A program made the translations under genes and the position numbers. The notes beneath the pieces were generated by a model. It did no database searches and was not told where the DNA came from. It saw only the letters and a program-made list of their open reading frames with translations. Below are positions 22,105 to 33,472 of a stretch of DNA of 64,000 nucleotides, piece by piece. Each line of letters opens with the position of its first letter. Position 1 is the first letter of the stretch. Location of the stretch: NCBI GenBank assembly GCA_963978905.1, contig OZ022256.1, positions 51,818,001 through 51,882,000 on the forward strand, written 5' to 3'. The stretch comes from Trichostrongylus colubriformis (Eukaryota > Nematoda > Chromadorea > Rhabditida > Trichostrongylidae).

Positions 22105-25100
22105 TCAAAGCTTGATCATGATGGCTTGTTTTGCTGGCAATGTAATAGTTGCATCACTGAGATCCATCTTATCACGTGCTCGATATTCAGCCACACCGGG
22201 AGTGACTGCGGCTATCTGAAAAATGTAATGCTTTTCTGAAATGAAGGTTTATAGAAGTAATATAATCATAAGCAAACAATGAAATCAACTAAGCAATTAG
22301 GCAATCCAAATAAATAAAGGAATCAGACATGAACATAAAAAAGCAATGCCCAATTGGAAAATTCGACTCACCCCAGCTCTGGAAAGATCTTTGTTCACCG
22401 GCAGGAGTTCAGTGCCTTTTAAATGAGAGAAGTTGACTGGAACGATGTCCGAACCGAAGTTTAACGCAACGACGAAAGCCTGATGAGAGCAAAGTGAGTA
22501 AGCCCAATGAATTTTTATTTTAAACCAAATTTTGGGACACATCACGCATTTCACCATCAGTCAAAAATGCAGGAAGATAACTTAGAAATGTTCATATGGC
22601 CTTATCACATTGCGCCTGCTTTAGGAACCGTTGCATTCGCCTTTCCGAGCAATATCATAGCGAACTCGCTTGGCTAGCAGTGATGATATCACGATCAAAA
22701 AAGACTATTCGGCGAACGCAGACGGTTTCAACCATTAACAAATGGGGTAGACGTCGGAACAGCCATGAAAAATAGTTTCCTGTGAAAATTCTACAATAGA
22801 ACCACCTACAGCATCGTAAGGGTGTGTGGGTCAGGACACTCGAGCTTGGTCAGCTCATCACGTGAATCGGGTCACCAAGATAACTGTCTCCCTGGCTCCT
22901 TGTGAGCTGGAGCCGCACGCGAAGCTCACTAGCTTGAAAGATTTTAGACCAACAGAAATTTCAAAGATTTGCGACGGGAATTCAAGCGGCCTAGTACTTT
23001 TTCTGTTGTTCAGACTCATTAGCAAAATGTACAATACCGCTCGCGTCGGGTGAGTAATTTTCGCCTTGCGACGGTTTGTCCGCGAACAAACCGTCGCAAG
23101 GCGAAAATTACTCACTCGACGCGAGCGGTATTGTATATATGGGTAAAATGAACATTCAGATATAAGAACTTTTCAAATGGGAGCCAAATGCGTGATATAT
23201 TCCAAACATACGAAGGCCTCAACCCATCCTTTATCTTGAAAAAGTCACTCACGGTTCCAACGCAAGTTCCATTTTCACCTCTAACGTATCGCGAATAGAT
23301 GACCACATCGCCTTCTACCGTATGCCGTATCGTGCTGCCAACAATCAGTGCTTCGTCACGTTGACGCATGTTTGCTAACTTCTGATAGACTTTGAGTGGA
23401 GAGTTCTCCTTGGCATATTGACTCTGAAAATATAGAAGTTCCCAGACAGCTTTCTAAAATTGAAAAAGGGAATTCTATGAAAATCAGCAAGTTTCTCTAC
23501 TTTTTAAAACAGCAAAGATTCCTGACCTCAAAATTGTCCTGCTCATCGGTGTTGTCACTTTCGGCGAAGAACAACTTCCCGATGTTTGACTCGCTCGATG
23601 AAAGGAATCCATGATGATCGTTACCGGACGGAGTCCACTGCATCACTCCTCGGGGGCTTGGTGGATTACCGACATCCGTCAGACCTAACTCTTGTCCGTA
23701 GTACAACGACAGTGCTCCTGGTAGGGTCAGCTGGAAAATGCCAGGATCACGATTATCCAGCATAGCTGTGAAATGGATGGTTCAAAAATCTCAAACTAGT
23801 AGATAATTGAACACATCCCTATCCTCGTGGAACATAACCCCCACAAGCCATGTCACGAAAAACGCTCATTTCAGAAATCCTAAAATTTACCTGCATGAAA
23901 GTGAGCAAATTGGCGGTTTCAGCATCGAATCTAGACGCTAATCGGCTGCTGTCTGCATTCGAAAATTGCCAATAGGGTGTAAATGAATCGGCCTGAAGAT
24001 AAATTCTTTTGTGATGATTTTCGAGAACTATGATTTTTTATAAGAACTATCAACTACAGTGCATTCGTGCAAATGAGCACAGATTAAGTGAATCTTTCCT
24101 TACACTCGCTATCCTGGCTTAATCTAGGGTCGACTTCAGTTAGCAATTAGTTCACGAAGAAAAAAAAACTAAAATCTAAAACACAGTTTAATCCCCAAGA
24201 TTCTCTTTCGGTAAATTGAAGCAAACGTCAAGGTTACCTACAAGTGGGACCTTTCTTAGAACATTTACTCTCACTTACTCTGAGATATTGATTAGCATTT
24301 TTCTGGGATAAATAGCTCTGTAGTAGTTGGAACGGGTGGGAGACTGCGGGTTGGGGAAACGCGATGCGGGAAAGTTTAGCTTAGGATTCGAGAGGGGAAG
24401 GAGCTACGGGTAGATGAAACAGGTTCTAGGTACAGGTATAGGTTTCTTACGTGAGAAATGGTTAAACCATATTGGAGCTCAGACCTGCCTCGATTCCAAA
24501 CTGAGTTTGACGGCCACATGGGAAACATTTTTATTTAAAAAAATTTTAAACGGCAAATTGGGAGACTGTGAGGGTGTAAGCGAATGTGCGAGAGTGAAGA
24601 ATGAAGAAGGAACAGACGATAGGCATGATAGATAGAGTGTGTATATAAGGGTGCTTCACTCTCGAATAAATCATTCCATCCTCAGTCAGTGTTGTGTCTA
24701 GCATCTTCACGGGCGATCAGGATGACATTCTCGTAGTACAGCATTTTCTCGCATGTGATAGAGGCTACTCCACACATTTCATTTAAAAATCACATACTTC
24801 ACATGCAACTCACCCTCTGAAAAACTTTCCAAGGAGCTTCCTTCAAAAGAAAAAAACTGAGCTGACACTTTTCCTTATTACTCCGCAAGATAATTCACTT
24901 TTTTCAAGAAAATGCAGTACTATATGCTATATAAGGTGTTTCAGGGAGAGAGATAAGGTACTGAACCCAGACTATTAAAATTCTAGACTTGATATCGTAT
25001 CAGTTTAAAATTGAAGTATCCACAGAAGCATTAATACAGAACTTTATAGGAAATCATCAAGCATTCAGATGTTATCTGAAGAGTTGTCGAAACTAAATAA

Positions 25101-28100
25101 AAATACATTTCTTGATGAAATTTCGATTTTTATTCATTTGAATCAATTTTAACGCCAAATGAAATGGTAACTTTACCTGATGTCTTGCATAAGCAGCATC
25201 TAGAGAGTTGTGAACACAGGTGACCACTCCATCGGTGCATTTTTCGCTTGATAACGAGGTGAACGTGTTATCGATAACATGATGTAGATCACCGGTCTCT
25301 TTGGCTTTTGCATGAAGATCTTCGATATCACGAAGTGATGAGAACAGCACACTGAAATAGGTTCATCACTGAAAAGCACACACTTATACTTGCGGCTTGT
25401 GAGCTCGAATGCGTCATGCATGAATATTTTCTCTTGACAAGCAGCTGTGATTGAATGCAGCGGCGAAAAGCACACGGTGACGCATTTTCAGCCAACTTTC
25501 CTTCGCTCCTCTCATTTTCAAGCTATACATATTTTACATCAAAAGATCATTATTTGCAGCTTTTATTTTCATCAAAGAATCTTTATTTGGAGCGGCTCTC
25601 AATGCTTCAACAGCGTACGCCGCAGTCATAAACGAAGCGGTGGAAATTTCATGTTTGTGGCGGAGTTAAATGCACGACACAAAAAAAGTGACGAGGACGG
25701 CAAGAGGAAGTAACCTTTGAGTTTTTTCAGTCGAAGCATCGTAGTCTATCCACTGACAGGACAAATAAGTGCAGTTCGATAGCGCTCGAACACCCGCCCA
25801 TATCCTACCATGGTAAAGGAATCGTGCACGTGAAAAGATTTGACACTTACATTATTGCTGTATTTGTCTAATGAGGGATGCATGCAAAGTTTCATGCCAA
25901 AAATGGAGAATCCGGCTAGGATACAGCTTCTGAAAGTAGTGGCCGAAGGGGAAGAGCCCCAGAGTAAATGCTCGCCCCGTTGTCCGCCGCGGTCGGAGAC
26001 GCCCTTTGGGAACAGGAACTTGGGTTACGTGAACAGCCTCCCTCTTCGTCTCCAACGGCGGCTGACGCCGGAGCGAGCACTTACACGGATTTACGAGAAG
26101 ACCCCTCCCCCTTGTCCGCCACTTTGAGAAGTTGTAGCTTAACCGGTTTCTCACTTTTTTGTGTGAAACTTTGCATGCTGCCATTATTGAGCAAATACAG
26201 CATAAATATATAGGTAACAGAGGAACTTATTTTTTCGTGTACGATTCCTACACGTACTACGCAGTACTGTGCAAGTATTTCGGCAGTGGGTTCTTAAAAA
26301 ACCTACAGTTCAAGAGACTGTTCCTTCACTTCCTAACCGATAATGAACCGCTATACCACAGTACAGCATACTTCGCCGCTCAAAGACCGCCACCATCGCC
26401 GCCGCTATGGGAAATGCAATAAGTATCGGGCAAATATTGTAGGTATCCGATTTCTTTCATGGGAGTGGTTAAGAGCATACTTCTCAACCCACCTCATCCC
26501 AATTTATTGGTTACTTCACTGGCTGGGAAAAAACAAACAACTATTGAAATGGTAAAATCCGTCTAAGGGCCCGTGCAAAACGGAGGTTAAACTACTCCTT
26601 CGCTTCTTTTCAACTGAATTCTTTTTGAACATGGTTTCTTTGCTTACTATTGTTTATTTCTTTGCACTCGAATGAAGGGATGAAGGCTGCAGCGACGAAC
26701 ACCGCCCACTCCACGAAATCCTACACCTTCGGCGCATTCGTGAAAGTTTTTTTCTAGAAATTTGTTTTCTCAAAGCCTTTTTGGAGCCACACAGTCAGTC
26801 AGTTAAAAACCTTGTACTCCGTGATTATGATACACCTTATCACCTTACTTATGTACGGATCCCATAGGTATGGCTAGGAATATAACACGGATGAATATTT
26901 ATATTTGTTTAAAATTGGCTGGGGGTCGCAAAAGCCTGCAGTGGTGCTAATAATCCACAGAATGCTCTGAGCATTGACCACACCAGCGCATTTCATATGA
27001 GACAAAACCTACATATTCTTTTCGCGTAGGTCGTCATGAGATTCGATGAACTGCTTGATCGACGACGTCAACTCCTTCAGCACATCAATTGCTGCATCAT
27101 GCTAAAAGTCAAGATATAATCTGCAACTGCATAACAAATTACCGTAGTAAAACCTGTAGATTCTCTGGAGAACCAACTCACATCAGGTTTTCCCAGCTCA
27201 TCTACAGCCAGCTGGCTAACGTGGTCAATGTGAAAGCCATCAATACCGAGCAGTAAAAATTTCTTGACAGCGTCATGAATTGTTGACTTCACCTTTTCGC
27301 TAGACCAATTCAGCACTGGATTTGACTCCGTCGGGTAGCCCAGATACCTTGAAAACCAGCATGTATAGATTATTATAATAAATCCTTTTCGTAAAGAGCA
27401 GTACTTTGTGGAGTTAATGCCTGGGAATTTATGGAAATTCGGTTGACTGTAGGCGGCTGTTCCTTCTGTGGCTGTTACGAACACTTCTGTATCGCCATCT
27501 CGGAACCATGGATGCTGAGTAGACACCGATGATACAGGCAGATCCATTACGACATACATATCTGAAAAAAGTATTGCGCCTATAGTATCGATATGGAAAC
27601 CAAGGATTACGGTAGAGATATTGTTGGATTGTATGTCACGTGTGACATTATATGTCAGCAGAAGTTGTTAGAGACTCTAATGTGCTATACCCTTCTTTTC
27701 TATTGAAGCTGAAGGATTATGAATGACTTTCAAAGGATCAAACCAATGTAGGATATGAAAACTATGCTTTCCATAATTTCATAAATAAAGAGGTAAGTTA
27801 GGGAGTACGAAGGTGGTGTGGTGACAGATGGCGCGCACTTCCACTTAATGGTGCAGGGATCAAATTCCACACCGATGTTCACCCAGACCAACCAAGCCTT
27901 CCATCCCTCCGAGGTAGGTGAATCGGTAATGGACTCGTCCGGAAGGACGAAAACACTGACTTGCACATCAACTAGCCCCCACAAGTCATTGTGGGGACTA
28001 GTCGATGTGCATCACCGAATCGCATTCACCTGTCACCAGCATTGTGAATGGAGCAGAAGTAAAATAAGCGGCGCATCACAGCAAGGGTTGATTGCCGTCA

Positions 28101-31100
28101 GTAACTTTTTTCTACATCATTTAAATAAATATCCACTTCTTTTGAAGTCCCAGGTCAAACTTTGACAGGTCCTACAGTGAACCTATCAATTGTGACAACT
28201 TGGTAACCATAAAAGTGTTAAGCCTTCTATGGCACTTATTCTGACCGTCAAGGCCGCAGAAATCAACCCCGACCCCTTGTATTCTGAGCGCCCTCTGATG
28301 AAGCTGTCTTTACAGAATAAAAATAACGAAGAACCTCTATTATGAGCAGCTTCGATGAGCTCTTTGAATTGTTCCTCAGTACCGAAACGCTTGTCAACTG
28401 ACATATGATCGATGACATTGTACGGGTTGAAATAGTCATCCTGAAAAGAATTTCGAGACATCTATGCAATCTAATAAAATTGTAGGCTATAGGTATTCAA
28501 TTCTGAGAACTTTCGTACAATCGCATAACGTAACCCATGACCCACCGCCCACGATCACATGGTACCTCCTAGTTTTTCGTGCATAAAACCATGGGAAAAT
28601 TCAGTAATACTGTCTACGCCACCAATCCTTGATTGACCATCGCACTGGAAAGTTATACTCGCATAATCACAGCGTAGCCTTTCTACATTCTCTCACGCAG
28701 CGCTGGCGCCAATTAGCTGATCCCGGAGGAATTAAAGGTTTATGGAATATGTCGCTGAGCGGACAATCAAGATGCTGGAATGTGTTCAGGCGGCAGCAAG
28801 TGACACAGCGCTTAAACACTCGAATTTCAGCTCAACCCAATGAACTGCCTTATTGGCTTGAACTTGGTGATTGAGGAGGTTCCGAGCGTGCAGGAGATGG
28901 AGTTCAAGTTTGATTTCATCCAATCCCTCTGTCTACGAGATACTTTCTGAGCCAGTCTTGCCAGCCTTTCTCCCTTATTCTCAGAGCTTATCACAATTAT
29001 ATTTTCGAAGCCCTTTTTCACTCTGACTCTCTCATCAGCACTTTAGCCCAAGTGACCCCTATTGCCCTCCAAAAGCCCCATGAAGCGCGCGGCAGGTGGG
29101 GTGTAGGGGGGGGGGAATATTTGACGATGACGACTTCAGTCGAGCCTAACGCAGTCCTCACAGGAGAATAGAGAGGTGAGCAATCATTGACGGAATGCTC
29201 AAATCAAACAAAGCAATACGGGAAGTGGAGGAGAGGGACAAGGTGGCAGGCTATACCACTACTATTCACACATCGTTCCCGTTCACATACCTTCTCGATT
29301 TCGATTACGGGACTCGGATAGATCGTTGTGACACCGATTTTCCGTAGAAGATCGATTTTCTCACTGACACCACGGAAATCTCCTACGCCATCATTATCGG
29401 TATCGTAGAAGGTCGGCGTTAGTAGCTAGAAATATGATTTATCTTTTGAACAAATAATATTATACTATTATACTATATACTATTATATCATACCGGATAA
29501 TATTAAAACAATCTATGTTCAAAAATGAATTGCACAAATATTTGGCATAAGGGCTTATGGATTACTTCTAGTTCGCATCTAACACTTACAAAAGTACTCA
29601 AAGTATGATGTGTCACGTTGTTTTATATATTGCTTATAATTTTATTTCAGCTTTCTAGTCACTTTTACATTGAAGATGTTTTTGTTGATCGGATTGCTTG
29701 TTTGCTTGCTATTATTTTAGTACAGGATGTTTCATGTGGTCGGTATACATGCAATAAATGGTAAACAATTCAAATGCAGATAGCCTACACGGTCCTATAG
29801 AGGTTCAATCAAGTCGCACAGGAATAGTCAGCCCCACAACAAAATAACTGTGTCCAAAAATCGATAATCTCAATCAATATCAGATGACCAACATTTTAAT
29901 GAGTCTGTGCTCGCATAAATTCCTTATGGGAACTTCTCTGGTCATTTACGGCATAAAACTAATTTTTTGCGTACTGCCAACGATCGATCCAACCGATTCT
30001 CAAGATTTATTGATTTTTGGCTAGGTTTGTCACGATTACATCAAAGCTGACAGCCGTGAAGCCAATCCTTTGGCACGTTGCCGACTTTACGACAACCCAC
30101 GACAAGATGAGGCGGAAGTAATGACAGCCGAGATAGGTGGTTGGTGGCAGACATCAGTCAGAGAGATGATTTAGGGTGGCCTTTCCAAGGTCCCAGTCCC
30201 TTCCTCTGCCTGTACAACTCCATTCGAACGGGCATGAACTCCACGAACAACAGGCCGTTCCTACGCATCGATCAATTCGTCGAATCAATGATTGATTAAT
30301 TGATTGATTGGTGGTTCGCCTCGTGGACGCGTGAGTGATGAGTTATTGCTGGACGATGTAATAATGAATACTTGAACGAATTTATAGCCACATAGATCAG
30401 CAGCTAACCGATCAATATTACGTTCGGTATCCCCAAAATTGTTATATTGATTGGAGCAGACTGCCAACAATAAATCAATAGGAGATTGGGACAAAAGGAA
30501 AAAAGAGATGGGTAAAAGATCAGAAGGAAGTCACCATACCAAGTGAAAGTGAAGTGATTGGACGAGGTACCATGGAAAGGTTTCAGGATTCCTTTTTGCC
30601 CTTTCAAATTTGACTTAAGGCGTTAGTATTAGGTATTGATCGGTATTGATTTTCTGACACAGTGACGATGTTTTATGAGTCTGCACTTATATAATAAAGG
30701 GAAATGAAAATTTAGTGAAATATATCAATCAATAACTACATAACTACATAAAAATCCCCAAAAATCTTGTGGTTCCCACGAGAAGAACGGTGGCATACGG
30801 TAACGTTCTATTGTTAGCGGGAACTCGCCATTCGTGACAGATTACCTTCGCTGAATACGTTGATGGGAACTGAAGATATCATCAGGCCGAACGAGGTCAT
30901 TACGTTCCATTGAACAATTCTTACGGTCATCTCAGAAAACGATAGTAAATATACATTCCCGTTTTTCTCATTGGGTTGAAAGTCATCTATCGACTGGTCA
31001 AGCGATCTGATAACAACTTGTCGGTTTGGCGGCGACGGCGGTTACGTAACCTGCCACTGCCATGGTACGATGTTAGAGAGGTCTCTCACCTGATACGAGA

Positions 31101-33472
31101 CCTTCGTTTGCCACCATTCGGGCTTCTGTTTTTCGGCACACTTTGGTGAGAACACGACGATAAGAATGGCACCGGCGAACATAGCAAGCCATGATATCCA
31201 GAACAGTGCAAACAGTACAGTCCTGAAAGAAACCGAAATTGAGTCGATCAATTATCGATCGCCTTACAGACATTTAGCTTTTCTTTGCAATTCCCCTCTA
31301 AATTCAGACATTGGAATTTCGGAGCATTTCCAACTTTTTTGAAATTGCTGTGTTTTGGATGCAGTAAAGTAAAACCACAGTAGAGCCACAAGTAAAGTAA
31401 AGTGAGAACGAAATAAGAAGGGATCGCAGTAATAAGTAAGGAAAACCGACAGCAATCCACTCAGACGAGAATATAAAAAATTGGAAAACAAACATTCCTA
31501 TAATTAGTACACCACTCGGGAAAGGCAGCGTGAAAAGGCTGCCGATGTTCGAAAAGCCAAATTTGGCAATTCGAGTCCAGCCAGTGAGATGTAATAGACT
31601 TCGCCATATGGTTGTTTCTTTGTTCATCTAGCTTAATTTGATTCCGTTCAATTAACCCACCAGTCTCAGAAATTTTCTGAGCGCTATACAAAAGGATGAT
31701 TAACAAAATAATATATAAAACCCAGCGAAAAGTTTTCAAAAAATTGAAAAATGAAATAAAATAAAATACTCATTATAGCAAAAAATGTCAAGCATGGCAT
31801 AAATACAATGGAACACCGCAAAGTTGCTAACGGTTCAGTTTTATCCTCCCTTAATACAAAAACACTCAATTCACGGTTCCTTCAAAAAAGACATAAAATC
31901 TCGACTGGATAATAAAGTTGGCTTTTTGCTATAATATTCAATACCTCGCAGTGTCCCAGAGAAATTTTCTGGTGCAGTAGGCGCCTAAAATGATAACAAG
32001 GAAGAATTCGACAAAGCATCATCGATGAAAAATAGAAAGGGCTTTCAAAGGTAAAAGTGTACTATTTAAGCATCAGATATATCCTAAGTAATCTAAGTAT
32101 TGAAAGTTCAATATTAAAGCCGATAGTTCAAACATACGCAAGGTTCAGGTTACTCGACATCCCACCCCCTCCCCCCCCCCCTCCTTCACCTGCAAGAACC
32201 TCTGAGAACTATTGTCGAAGAAAGGATTCGAATCGATGGCTCGCTATCAAAAGCTCTACTTTTGCATTCAATGCACTTAGAACACTTAAAACCTGGCCTC
32301 CTGCATATTCGCTCATTCCTATTTTTACAGAACAGACAGCTTTCTTAGATGTCCTCAAAAACAAGGAAGTAACCATCAGACTTTCCAATAGTCCAGGTTG
32401 AGCATTTTTGATCCCTTCTGCAGATTAACGATCCCATCCCCCTCCCAATGTGCAGCCGAGGTTCCACTCCGAACTCACCACATGGTAAACCGTTTATCCG
32501 AACCATAAGTCCCACTTCAGAAACCTTCAATGGCATTGCTAAGGGATATGTAGTGAAGGAAAAGAAAAAGAAGAGAAAATAGATGAGGAATGAAGGAGAA
32601 GAATAAAATCTCTCATTACTTAGAGCACTTATTATATCAGCCTCGAGCGTTCCTTTGCTCCACTAAGTTCGTAGTTCTCTTTGTACAGTCGTAGACACTC
32701 AAACTGTAGAAGTAATCTCTACACTGCTCTGTCACATTTCGTGAAGGCAAGGAAACACTCACCGAACTGGTTTCCAGAAAGGGTCATTACGGTATTTCTC
32801 AAGCTGATCTTTGGTTAAACCCACGGTTTTTGGCTCCAATTCGAAGATGACTTTTTCGCCATTCTGAAAATTTCAAATTTCGAATACTTGCAATGAATCT
32901 ACAACTTCTTGAGGATCAACAGGGATCAAAACACAAAAGAATTACAACACTGAATCAGGGAAAATACGAAAATGACACTTATTAGGATCAGAGCAGGCAT
33001 CATACAAAACCAGTAATTTTTTAAATAAAATAAGGATGTCGCAAGAGGATTAAACTTGGAAAAAAATCATACATTTCGAAGGTATGACTGGTAGAGATCT
33101 ACTTCGCCAGTTTCCCAGGGGTGGATGAACTGCTAGTAATTGAAAACGATAATTTCCAATGCGTTCAAGCAGTATCCAAAAAATTCGACTTCATCGGAAC
33201 TTTATGTGGCAGGATGAGGAACTTCAGAATTTACTTAATCATTTCTTTATTCCCTTTATCACGTATCTATCTGTTTGGGAGTCAAAATGACAATTATTTT
33301 AAAAAAAGCAGAACAAAAAATGGTCTAATAAAGACAGTAAGAAGTAAAAGAAACGAAAATTAACTCAATCCAGGATTTTAAACGATGGATCGACGGAGTG
33401 TCAACTCACTTTTTCAAATGCGGCTTGACCCGACTTGCCTTCTTCTGCCATCAAAGCTTGCTTCGTGGCCAT
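22105..33472 (-). CDS. atgp: SLC3A/4F2hc-type amino acid transporter heavy chain (ATGP-like), 14 exons
   Basis: Exons in coding order: 33472-33410, 32863-32763, 31222-31090, 29425-29291, 28440-28335, 27561-27405, 27347-27182, 27101-27013, 25351-25177, 23992-23891, 23765-23527, 23423-23253, 22479-22372, 22215-22105 (TGA). The model gives about 618 residues, usual for the family. One TM segment (about 56-79, FALFWISWLAMFAGAILIVV) is followed by Cys83 (SPKC), placed like the 4F2hc cysteine that bonds the light chain. The rest is an extracellular alpha-amylase-like domain: DNDGVGDFRG, GIDGFHIDHV, LSLYYGQELGL. The catalytic NH of region I is replaced (VVMDLPVSSVS), as expected for a non-enzymatic heavy chain. 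Such proteins carry SLC7 light chains to the plasma membrane. Phases join at every junction except 23891/23765, where one nucleotide is missing. Confidence 0.87.
23031..23134. repeat. Near-perfect 104-bp palindrome in an intron of the SLC3A-like gene
   Basis: ACAATACCGCTCGCGTCG at the left is mirrored by CGACGCGAGCGGTATTGT at the right. The arms also share GAGTAATTTTCGCCTTGCGA and its inverse. The centre is near TTTGTCCGCGAACAAA. The arms differ at one or two positions. It could extrude as a cruciform or fold as a hairpin in the pre-mRNA. Confidence 0.88.
24304..24743 (+). mobile_element. Candidate solo LTR in an intron of the SLC3A-like gene
   Basis: A TG...CA segment of 440 bp flanked by TTTTC at 24299-24303 and 24744-24748. 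It contains a TATA-like TATATAAG (about 24642-24649) and an AATAAA at 24665-24670, a spacing typical of LTRs. The flanking 5-mer is low complexity, so the limits are uncertain. No internal retrotransposon sequence is present. Confidence 0.4.
25815..26249. mobile_element. Dispersed TIR repeat family A, copy 2
   Basis: AAAGGAATCGTGCACGTG at the left and CGTGTACGATTCCT at the right, with the family's mirrored interior (CAAAGTTTCATGCCAAAAA against TTTTTTGTGTGAAACTTTG). It lies in the long intron between SLC3A-like exons 25351 and 27013. Confidence 0.7.
27809..28115 (+). repeat. tRNA-derived SINE-like repeat, copy 2, with a local inverted duplication
   Basis: Begins GGTGGTGTGGTGACAGATGG with a B-box-like GGGATCAAATTCC and ends near GGGTTGATTGCCGTCAGTAA. 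It aligns with copies at 15345-16530 and 42336-42618. Unlike them, it has a 25-bp inverted repeat around CACAAGTCATTGTG (27959-28013). Confidence 0.72.

Noticed and set aside
31264..31739. Hydrophobic minus-strand ORFs that look like membrane proteins
   Set aside because: They lie in an AT-rich intron of the SLC3A-like gene, overlap each other and lack splice sites that fit the gene.
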